Assembly (NCBI GenBank): GCA_015489265.1
Contig: WFZY01000305.1
Location: forward strand, 1-20,434
Length of the DNA: 20,434 nt
Origin: Flavobacteriaceae bacterium
GTDB taxonomy: Bacteria; Bacteroidota; Bacteroidia; Flavobacteriales; Flavobacteriaceae
Reading direction: 5' to 3'
The notes under the pieces were generated by a model that searched no databases, had not been told where the DNA came from, and saw only the letters and a program-made list of their open reading frames with translations. Positions 1 through 6,087 of this stretch are shown one piece after another. The position numbers were made by a program, and so were the translations under genes. How positions within the stretch are numbered: position 1 is the stretch's first letter; every line of letters begins with the position of its first letter.

Positions 1-794
1 TTGGCACCAAGTAAGATTTCATCCGGACCCAAATGCATGGTTTTGACATTGCCAAAAGCTTCTAATTGCGGATATTGTTTTAAAATATTCCGAATGGCTT
101 CAATATCAGATTCAACCGCCGACTCACCTATTAGCAAATGTTTGGTTTCAACTGCCATGAACAATGACACAGATGTTAACAGAATCCCAATAAAAATAGA
201 AGCCCAAGCATCAAAAACCGGATTATTGAAATGATAACTTAAAGTAATGCCAATCATGGCAATCAACAAACCGATGACTGCTGCTCCGTTTTCAATAATA
301 ACGGCAATAGTAGCCGTATCTTTACTCTTTTCCATAGCGGATATAAAACCTTTCGGATAAGATTTTCTAAACTCTTTCCAGCCAACCCACAAGCTGCCCC
401 CTTCAAACAACAGTGAACCGATTAAAACACCGTAATTCCAATATTTCATTTTGAGAGATGTATCGATGTGACCACTATGCTCAAACAAATGCTTGATACC
501 TTCATATAAAGCAACGCCGCCCCCAAGAGCAAATACAAAAATAGATACGACAAAACTCCAAAAATAAATTTCCATGCCATGCCCGAACGGATGCAATTTA
601 TCCGGCGCTTTGGTGCTCCTTTTAATACCCCAAAGCAATAAAATTCCATTGACGGTATCAATTAAGGAATGTATCCCTTCGGAAAGCATTGCCGAACTTC
701 CGGTAAAAAAGGATGCGATAAATTTCATTACAGCGATTCCTAAATTTGCTGCCATTGAAGCAAAAATTGCCAATTTTGATCCACCTGTTGCCAT
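1..794 (-). CDS. Cation diffusion facilitator (CDF) family metal exporter, 3' end cut by window edge
   Basis: The minus strand from the ATG at 794 to the window edge is open for 264 codons. It starts MATGGSKLAIFASMAANLGI and carries CDF hallmarks: SEGIHSLIDT (about residues 39-48), giving the His-x3-Asp metal site of TM2, then HPFGHGMEIYFWSF, corresponding to the YPYGxxRxE-type loop. NPVFDAWASIFIG (TM5) supplies another metal-ligand Asp. The visible end (VKTMHLGPDEILLGA) is the start of the cytoplasmic C-terminal domain. CDF proteins exchange H+ for Zn2+, Fe2+ or Mn2+ and export the metal from the cytoplasm; this sequence resembles the SLC30A9/COG0053 branch. The metal cannot be told from sequence. 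It is divergent from the nhaD-type gene across a 187-bp spacer. The gene continues beyond the window. Family assignment is firm; substrate is unknown. Confidence 0.9.
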   Translation of the reverse strand, partial: MATGGSKLAIFASMAANLGIAVMKFIASFFTGSSAMLSEGIHSLIDTVNGILLLWGIKRSTKAPDKLHPFGHGMEIYFWSFVVSIFVFALGGGVALYEGIKHLFEHSGHIDTSLKMKYWNYGVLIGSLLFEGGSLWVGWKEFRKSYPKGFISAMEKSKDTATIAVIIENGAAVIGLLIAMIGITLSYHFNNPVFDAWASIFIGILLTSVSLFMAVETKHLLIGESAVESDIEAIRNILKQYPQLEAFGNVKTMHLGPDEILLGA

Positions 795-826
795 AAATTA
801 TTTTTTTGGCTAATTTAATATTTTTT

Positions 827-843
827 CCGGTACTAAATACCGG
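827..843. promoter_or_regulatory. Perfect inverted repeat upstream of the metal exporter, possible operator
   Basis: CCGGTA-CTAAA-TACCGG has two perfect 6-bp arms around a 5-bp centre, 33 bp upstream of the exporter start and in the spacer shared with the divergent antiporter gene. Position and symmetry would suit a dimeric regulator such as a metal sensor. No regulator gene is visible nearby and the site is single copy here, so the function is inference. Confidence 0.3.
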
Positions 844-928
844 CTAATGTTTGATGAAAAAAAATATATGCTAGAAAGAAGTTTATATAATAACTGACAA
901 ATAATATTTTTTTAAACAAAAATTATTA

Positions 929-936
929 TACTTTTG
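929..936 (+). promoter_or_regulatory. Candidate -7 promoter element for the nhaD-type gene
   Basis: TACTTTTG matches the Bacteroidota sigma-ABfr -7 consensus TAnnTTTG and lies 45 bp before the ATG at 982, leaving a leader of roughly 40 nt. The -33 region is only a T-run, without a clear TTTG. No Shine-Dalgarno sequence precedes the ATG, as is usual in this phylum. Confidence 0.5.
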
Positions 937-981
937 TTACTCTAAAAATTTTAATCTAATTTAACAAAATTCAACTCTATT

Positions 982-2358
982 ATGGCAAATATTTTAATCT
1001 TACTTTTTGTTCTCGGCTATATTGCAATTGCAACCGAACACAAATTGCGCTTGGATAAAACTGTCCCCGCTTTGTTAACGGCAGCCATATTATGGGCTTT
1101 ATTGGCTATCGGATTTCATGAAGGTTGGTTTTCTATCATTGATCCGGAAGGACATGTGTATAATTTCTTATCCGGCGGTGAAGCCGCTCAAGAAGGTTTT
1201 CATCAGACATTGATGCACCATTTGGCTAAAACTGCCGAAATATTAGTCTTTTTAACAGGCGCCATGACTATAGTCGAAATTATCGACTTGCACAGGGGAT
1301 TTGAAGTCCTTAAAGAATATGTCAAGACCAATAGTAAACGTAAACTTTTGTGGATAATCGGTTTTATCGCCTTTTTCTTATCGGCGGTTATCGATAACTT
1401 GACAGCAACAATCGTTTTAATCACGTTATTACGTAAATTGGTCAAAGACCGCAATACAAGACTGTGGTATGCCGGTTTAATCGTCATTGCTGCCAACGCC
1501 GGTGGTGCCTGGTCGCCTATAGGTGATGTAACAACCACCATGCTTTGGATTGCCAAAAAAGTTTCGGCAGGGGGACTTATGGAACATGTGTTTATTCCAT
1601 CAATATTGAATTTTGCCATTCCATTCGGTATCGCTTCATTCTTACCGGTTTTCAATGGCAGTGTCAAAGGTGAATCAGATGACGAAGACTTGGAAAAAGT
1701 AGAGAAATTACTCAGTAGTAAAACCATGTTATACTTAGGTTTAGGTATGATTTTATTTGTACCGGTATTCAAAACCGTTACACATTTACCACCTTATCTC
1801 GGTATGATGTTATCATTGGGTATTGTGTGGTTGGTATCCGAATATATTCACCCTGAAGAAGATTTTACCGAAGAACGCAAACATTTATATTCGGCACATA
1901 AAGCGCTATCCCGAATTGAAATGTCCAGTATTTTATTCTTTTTAGGTATTTTATTGGCAGTTGGTGCCTTGGAAGCTCTGGTTTACGGATCTATCAATGG
2001 GGTCGAAATGGGCTCTTTACGATATCTGGCAGAAGTTTTACAGCAAACTTTGCCGAATACTGAGATTGTAGTTGTCTTGCTTGGTATTTTATCAGCTATT
2101 GTAGATAATGTCCCTTTGGTAGCTGCATCAATGGGTATGTTTGATTATCCCATGGATCATATTATCTGGCATATGATTGCTTACTCTGCCGGTACGGGTG
2201 GTAGTATCTTGATTATTGGATCGGCTGCCGGTGTAGCTGCTATGGGCATGGAAAAAATCAATTTTTTCTGGTATATGAAAAAAATCACATGGTTGGCTTT
2301 CTTGGGCTTTTTAGCCGGATTTGTCGCCTTTTGGATAGAAAAAATTACAGCTTACTAA
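982..2358 (+). CDS. nhaD: NhaD-type Na+/H+ antiporter
   Basis: A 458-residue polytopic protein of the ion transporter superfamily. It should exchange cytoplasmic Na+ (or Li+) for external H+ in the inner membrane, serving sodium and alkaline-pH homeostasis. The two inverted halves carry matching motifs: SAVIDNLTATIVLITLL (134-150, with D138/N139) and SAIVDNVPLVAAS (371-383, with D375/N376). Each is followed by a glycine-rich re-entrant segment, ANAGGAWSPIGDVTTT (171-186) and SAGTGGSILIIGSAAG (402-417). The length fits full-size NhaD proteins of this phylum. The ATG at 982 starts directly at the first membrane helix and lies downstream of a good -7 element. It is a single gene ending in a strong hairpin terminator. 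ArsB-type permeases are related, but the motif set favours NhaD. Confidence 0.93.
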   Translation: MANILILLFVLGYIAIATEHKLRLDKTVPALLTAAILWALLAIGFHEGWFSIIDPEGHVYNFLSGGEAAQEGFHQTLMHHLAKTAEILVFLTGAMTIVEIIDLHRGFEVLKEYVKTNSKRKLLWIIGFIAFFLSAVIDNLTATIVLITLLRKLVKDRNTRLWYAGLIVIAANAGGAWSPIGDVTTTMLWIAKKVSAGGLMEHVFIPSILNFAIPFGIASFLPVFNGSVKGESDDEDLEKVEKLLSSKTMLYLGLGMILFVPVFKTVTHLPPYLGMMLSLGIVWLVSEYIHPEEDFTEERKHLYSAHKALSRIEMSSILFFLGILLAVGALEALVYGSINGVEMGSLRYLAEVLQQTLPNTEIVVVLLGILSAIVDNVPLVAASMGMFDYPMDHIIWHMIAYSAGTGGSILIIGSAAGVAAMGMEKINFFWYMKKITWLAFLGFLAGFVAFWIEKITAY

Positions 2359-2387
2359 AAACAAATTACAGCTTATCATAAAAAAAT

Positions 2388-2414
2388 CCCGAATAAATTT
2401 ATTCGGGTTTTTTT
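2388..2414. terminator. Bidirectional intrinsic terminator between convergent genes
   Basis: CCCGAATAAATTTATTCGGG (2388-2407) is a perfect 20-nt palindrome. It is followed by a T-run on the + strand and preceded by an A-run (T-run on the - strand), so it can stop both the nhaD transcript and the convergent gene ending at 2423. Confidence 0.85.
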
Positions 2415-2422
2415 ATAGGTAT

Positions 2423-3031
2423 TTATGGACGCCGTCTATTAACACGATGTTTCTTTGAAGTTGCGGCTTTGTTTTTTCGGGTAGATGGCCGGTAATAATA
2501 ATTGTCATCATCATTATAATCAGCCCCTTCATCATCATTGTCATCGTTAAAATATGGTGTGTCGTCATAAACAGGTGCATTATATGAAGGTCCATAATAA
2601 TAAAATCCTGTGCCATAAACATATCCCGGTCGTCTAGGTCTATATCGATTTACAATATAGTAACCATTTCTACGATAGCGAATATACCGGTGTCCTATTC
2701 GTTCTATCAAACCGCGATAATTGTATTTGATAAAAACCCTACCAATGCGACTGACTTGACCATAGCGATTATAATTGATAAATACATTGCCTACCCGTCT
2801 GATTTTACCAAAACGATCTCTTTCTATTCTAACCCCCATGAATCCTGCATCGTGGTAATGCCGTCCATGAGCATTGAAATCAAATGTGCCATCCGGAAAA
2901 ACATAGAAATTGATATATCTTTCTCTAACTTCTACCGGTTCTTCCATTCTGTGCCAAATGGAATGATAACCAAAATTGGCATAAAGTCCGTTAAACCATA
3001 ATACTGCTAATAATAAACCTAATCTTTTCAT
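2423..3031 (-). CDS. Secreted protein with 16-residue YD/RHS-like repeats, function unknown
   Basis: I chose the ATG at 3031 over the one at 3064 because it gives a clean signal peptide (MKRLGLLLAVLWFNGLYA) in a 202-residue protein. After the conserved-looking segment VRERYINFYVFPDGTFDF come three tandem 16-residue units (about residues 69-84, 85-100, 101-116) plus a partial fourth. They are IERDRFGKIRRVGNVF, INYNRYGQVSRIGRVF and IKYNYRGLIERIGHRY. The pattern (I-x-Y/R-[DN]-x-x-G-x-[IV]-x-R-[IV]-G) recalls YD/RHS-type beta repeats. A Tyr/Gly/Pro-rich stretch, an Asp-rich stretch and a basic tail follow. I do not recognise a functional family. It probably acts in the periplasm or at the surface. 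It is monocistronic and convergent with nhaD. A real gene seems likely given the signal peptide and repeats. Confidence 0.75.
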   Translation of the reverse strand: MKRLGLLLAVLWFNGLYANFGYHSIWHRMEEPVEVRERYINFYVFPDGTFDFNAHGRHYHDAGFMGVRIERDRFGKIRRVGNVFINYNRYGQVSRIGRVFIKYNYRGLIERIGHRYIRYRRNGYYIVNRYRPRRPGYVYGTGFYYYGPSYNAPVYDDTPYFNDDNDDEGADYNDDDNYYYRPSTRKNKAATSKKHRVNRRRP

Positions 3032-3098
3032 AACACTGCGTTTTAAATTAAACTTTCGGCTCAATTTATTATTTTCAAATAACGTGCCATAATTTTAA

Positions 3099-3178
3099 CT
3101 AATTGATAATTAGCATAATATATTTTCATTGTTTTAGCATGTAATTAAATCTATATTTAATAAATTGATAATATCAAT
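3099..3178. promoter_or_regulatory. Pair of AT-rich palindromes, possible operators
   Basis: CTAATT-GAT-AATTAG (3099-3113) and ATTGATA-A-TATCAAT (3164-3178) are both perfect inverted repeats. Both contain ATTGATAAT, at 3102-3110 and 3164-3172. They sit 68 bp or more upstream of the secreted repeat-protein gene. Regulatory use is inferred from symmetry only; AT-rich DNA yields such palindromes by chance at some rate. Confidence 0.3.
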
Positions 3179-3212
3179 CTCAATATTAAAAAAATGTCTT
3201 TTTAAAATAATT

Positions 3213-3472
3213 TCACCCCTTGGGGGTTCAATGGTAGGTTTTTATTGTTTTGTCTATAATCATATCACCCCTTCAGGGTTCAATGGTGTGTCTTTATTGT
3301 TTTGTCTATAATCATATCACCCCTTCAGGGTTCAATGGTGTGTCTTTATTGTTTTGTCTATAATCATATCACCCCTTTGGGGTTCAATGGTGTGTTTTTA
3401 TTATTTTGTCTATAATCATATCACCCCTTTGGGGTTCAATGGTGTGTCTTTATTATTTTGCCTATAATCGAA
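3213..3472. repeat. 52-bp tandem repeat, five head-to-tail copies
   Basis: Five abutting units start at 3213, 3265, 3317, 3369 and 3421, each exactly 52 bp. Copies 2 and 3 are identical; copies 1, 4 and 5 differ from them at a few positions. Every unit begins TCACCCCTT and contains a small hairpin, ACCCC-TTT-GGGGT in copies 4 and 5. In copies 2 and 3 it is shortened to ACCC-CTTCA-GGGT. It continues as GTTCAATGG and ends with a T-rich tract plus TATAATC. No unit carries a unique spacer, so it is not a CRISPR array. The array lies 90 bp upstream of the E2 acyltransferase gene. Confidence 0.97.
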
Positions 3473-3532
3473 GCCAATTATTTTCAGTTAAAAAAAATAT
3501 GAAATTTCATCAAACAACTGCGTAAAAATTCT

Positions 3533-3540
3533 TAAATTCG
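3533..3540 (+). promoter_or_regulatory. Weak candidate -7 element for the E2 gene
   Basis: TAAATTCG differs from TAnnTTTG by one base and lies 21 bp before the ATG at 3562. No clear -33 element accompanies it. Confidence 0.25.
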
Positions 3541-3561
3541 CTCAAGAAAAAAATATATCAA

Positions 3562-4875
3562 ATGGCAAGATACGAACTCAAATTACCAAAATTAGGTGAA
3601 GGTGTAATTGAAGCAACTATAACCGCTTGGAACAAAAATATCGGTGACACGATTGAAGAAGATGAAACCGTATTGGAAGTGGCAACCGATAAAGTTGATT
3701 CCGAAGTTCCCAGCGAAGTTCCCGGTGTTTTAGTCGAACGCTTTTTTGAAGTTGATGATGTGGTTAAAATCGGGGATGTTATTGCCATTATCGAAACCGA
3801 CCAAGAGATTGAAGCAGAAGAAGAGACTGATATAATTGAAAATCCCGAACTCCTTGAAATCGTTTCGGAACAAACCGGTAATCAAGAACAACAAGATGGC
3901 GGTGAGATCATCTCATCACATGATAGATTTTACTCACCTTTGGTAAAAAATATTGCTAAAACGGAAGGTATCAGCCAAGCAGAATTGGATCAAATACAAG
4001 GTAGCGGAAAGAACGGACGCGTTACCAAAGATGATATTTTGAAATATGTATCCGATAAAAAAGCCGGTAAAACGCCATCACAACCTGTAAAACAAACTTC
4101 TGTTTCTCAAACAGTTGCATCTGAACCGGTAAGCATAAGTCAACCTACAGGCATCGTTATGGATAACGGTGACGAAGTAATTGAAATGGACAGAATGCGC
4201 AAACTGATTGCCGAGCATATGGTCAATTCCAAACGTATTTCACCACATGTTCAATCATTTGTTGAAGCAGATGTAACCAAAATAGTGAACTGGCGTAATC
4301 AAATTAAGGATGCATTCTTACAAAAAGAAGGTGAGAAAATCACTTTTACGCCTATTTTTATTTATTATATCATCAAAGCTATCAAAGACTACCCGATGAT
4401 TAATGTCCAATTGGACGGCACTAAAATCATCAAAAAGAAACATATCAATATCGGTATGGCAGTTGCTTTGCCTAGCGGAAATTTAATTGTACCGGTCATT
4501 AAAGATGCCGACCAATTAAGTTTAACCGGCTTAACCAAAGCAGTTAATGATTTAGCCAAACGCGCACGCGAAAACAAACTCAAGCCCGATGAAATAACCG
4601 GTGGCACATATACCGTTACCAATATCGGTTCTTTTGGAAATATAGCCGGTTCCGCCATTATAAATCAGCCGCAAGTAGCCATTATGGCATTGGGGGCTAT
4701 CCGTAAAATGCCGGCGGTTATAGAAACACCGGAAGGCGATATGATTGGCATCAGACAAAAAATGATATTATCTCACTCCTATGATCATAGAGTGGTTGAC
4801 GGTATGTTAGGTGGCTTGTTTGCCAAACGGGTTGCCGAATATCTTGAAAGTTTTACCGGTGATAATTTGTTATAA
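3562..4875 (+). CDS. 2-oxo acid dehydrogenase E2 component, lipoyl dihydrolipoamide acyltransferase
   Basis: This 437-residue E2 subunit transfers the acyl group from a lipoyl arm to CoA in a 2-oxo acid dehydrogenase complex. Domains in order: a lipoyl domain (about 1-78) with the lipoylation motif ATDKVDSEVPSE, Lys44 being the lipoyl site; an acidic/Gln linker; an E1/E3-binding PSBD domain (about 122-163, RFYSPLVKNIAKTEGIS...GSGKNGRVTKDDIL); a Ser/Thr/Gln-rich linker; and a catalytic domain (about 206-437) ending with YDHRVVDG, whose His409 and Asp413 are the usual catalytic residues. A single lipoyl domain and the sequence style favour the branched-chain type over PDH or 2-oxoglutarate E2, but this is not decisive. 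No E1 or E3 gene is visible. A small membrane-protein gene follows by 12 bp. Confidence 0.93.
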   Translation: MARYELKLPKLGEGVIEATITAWNKNIGDTIEEDETVLEVATDKVDSEVPSEVPGVLVERFFEVDDVVKIGDVIAIIETDQEIEAEEETDIIENPELLEIVSEQTGNQEQQDGGEIISSHDRFYSPLVKNIAKTEGISQAELDQIQGSGKNGRVTKDDILKYVSDKKAGKTPSQPVKQTSVSQTVASEPVSISQPTGIVMDNGDEVIEMDRMRKLIAEHMVNSKRISPHVQSFVEADVTKIVNWRNQIKDAFLQKEGEKITFTPIFIYYIIKAIKDYPMINVQLDGTKIIKKKHINIGMAVALPSGNLIVPVIKDADQLSLTGLTKAVNDLAKRARENKLKPDEITGGTYTVTNIGSFGNIAGSAIINQPQVAIMALGAIRKMPAVIETPEGDMIGIRQKMILSHSYDHRVVDGMLGGLFAKRVAEYLESFTGDNLL

Positions 4876-4887
4876 AAAATTATAAAG

Positions 4888-5301
4888 ATGAAAACCATTT
4901 ATGCTTGTAAAAATTCAAAATTTAAGGGGGTATTCGGGATATTGATTGCAGTTGTGTCAGTCGCCATGATTATGCTCTACTTAATCAAAGGGTATAGTAA
5001 TGACTTTTGGGGATTTTATGCCCCTATTATTTCGTTCGGTTTAAATCTCGTTTTAGGATTGTGCTTTTATTTTTCAAAATGTAACAGGTACTTTGTCAAA
5101 TTTGATACAGACAAATTGATTTTTAAAACACGTAAAAATAAACGTACGGAAGTTAATTATAAAGATATTGAAGCCCCCGAAATTCATATTTTTGAAATTA
5201 AATTACCCCTTAAAAACGGTAAAACAATCAGCATGAATTTAGATGCTTTTTCTTATGAACAATTACGAAAGATTAAACAAGAAATCTTAAATCATTTTTA
5301 A
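4888..5301 (+). CDS. Small membrane protein with two N-terminal helices and a beta-rich cytoplasmic tail
   Basis: A 137-residue protein with two hydrophobic segments, about residues 14-34 and 43-63. A soluble part follows (FDTDKLIFKTRKNKRTEVNY onward) that looks like a short beta-rich, PH-like fold ending in a helix (YEQLRKIKQEIL). Such two-helix plus PH-like proteins are common small hypotheticals in this phylum; I recognise no named family. It begins 12 bp after the E2 gene, so co-transcription is likely, though a shared role is not shown. Its stop lies only 3 bp from the convergent gene's stop, with no hairpin between them. Confidence 0.7.
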   Translation: MKTIYACKNSKFKGVFGILIAVVSVAMIMLYLIKGYSNDFWGFYAPIISFGLNLVLGLCFYFSKCNRYFVKFDTDKLIFKTRKNKRTEVNYKDIEAPEIHIFEIKLPLKNGKTISMNLDAFSYEQLRKIKQEILNHF

Positions 5302-5304
5302 TCT

Positions 5305-6048
5305 TTAAAAAGCATATAATATTCCGGAATTTAAATCATATTGTTCTTTTGGAACACCTGTAACGGGTGTCGTGTCGAAATAATAATTGAAAGCTGTCTT
5401 AAAAGACAAATGTTTGTCAATTTTAAAAATCAGAACATTTGGAGATGCCGTACGATAGTCGGAAAAATTATCGAATACCGGCTGGAAATAAGTCGTGCTA
5501 ATGATGCTAAAATGTTCATTGGGATATATGCTAAAAGAAAAGTAATTGCTCCAACGCCAATGTTGTTCTTTGGTATTCAAGCTTGTTTTTTCAAGTTCAT
5601 ACATGGCTGTCGTTCCTAAATAATATCTAAATTTTTCATTTTTAGACAACTTAAATCGGAATCCCAAACCAAATAATCCTCTAAAGTCAATTTTAGAAAT
5701 ACTGTTTTTTTGTCCTTGCACAAATGTTTCTAAAGCCGTTTTAGGTCTAATTTTGTAATTATATCGCAAATGCAAAACACTTTTATCTATTAAATCATTC
5801 GCGTTTGACGAGAGTAATTCATATTGCCCCATTAATAAAATCAAACTTTTTCCGGTTTTGTATTGCAAATGTGCCTTCCCTCCTATTTTGGTCAAAGTTT
5901 TGGTATTTTTTACCAAAGAAACATTAAGTCCTACTTTGCCTGCCCAACCGGTTGTATCTGTTCTAATACGAAAGGATTCGACATTTAATATTTGACTCCA
6001 ACCATAAAAATTTATAAACAAAACAAATAGAACAAGAATACGTTTCAT
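5305..6048 (-). CDS. DUF481-like outer-membrane beta-barrel protein
   Basis: A 247-residue exported protein with a signal peptide (MKRILVLFVLFINFYGWSQ, cut likely after WSQ). The rest is alternating amphipathic beta strands rich in aromatic residues, e.g. VLHLRYNYKIRPKTALETFV, FRGLFGLGFRFKL and SFSIYPNEHFSI, and the C-terminus ends in Phe (LNSGILYAF) as in outer-membrane barrels. The segment after the signal (TDTTGWAGKVGLNVSLVKNT) resembles the start of DUF481 (YdiY-like) proteins. The barrel's function is unknown. It starts 39 bp after the stop of the protease-RdgB fusion gene on the same strand, so read-through from that gene is possible. Confidence 0.75.
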   Translation of the reverse strand: MKRILVLFVLFINFYGWSQILNVESFRIRTDTTGWAGKVGLNVSLVKNTKTLTKIGGKAHLQYKTGKSLILLMGQYELLSSNANDLIDKSVLHLRYNYKIRPKTALETFVQGQKNSISKIDFRGLFGLGFRFKLSKNEKFRYYLGTTAMYELEKTSLNTKEQHWRWSNYFSFSIYPNEHFSIISTTYFQPVFDNFSDYRTASPNVLIFKIDKHLSFKTAFNYYFDTTPVTGVPKEQYDLNSGILYAF

Positions 6049-6087
6049 AAAAGTATATTTTAGTATGGCAAGATAATCATTTATTGA

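Larger units (their letters stand above)
3065..3561. other. Gene-free intergenic stretch of about 500 bp with palindromes and a tandem array
   Basis: No credible ORF lies here on either strand. The left part (3065-3210) is very AT-rich and contains two palindromes sharing the half-site ATTGATAAT. The middle (3213-3472) is a five-copy 52-bp tandem repeat. The right part (3473-3561) is the leader region of the E2 gene. Confidence 0.7.

Noticed and set aside
1203..1772. 189-codon open frame on the minus strand inside nhaD
   Set aside because: It is fully antisense to a well-supported antiporter gene and its product resembles no protein family; it is a shadow frame.
3032..3064. Upstream start (3064) for the secreted repeat protein
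   Set aside because: The 11 extra residues (MSRKFNLKRSV) precede an otherwise typical signal peptide; the ATG at 3031 is the simpler choice, though the longer form is not excluded.
3213..3472. CRISPR array
   Set aside because: The 52-bp units abut with no unique spacers, and no cas genes are present; this is a simple tandem repeat.
3265..3472. Sigma-70-type promoters in each 52-bp unit (TATAAT)
   Set aside because: TATAAT is present in every copy, but no TTGACA-like box lies at proper spacing and Bacteroidota use TAnnTTTG, so I do not call promoters there.
3562..5301. Complete 2-oxo acid dehydrogenase operon
   Set aside because: Only the E2 gene is present; the next gene is a small membrane protein and no E1 or E3 motif occurs in the window.
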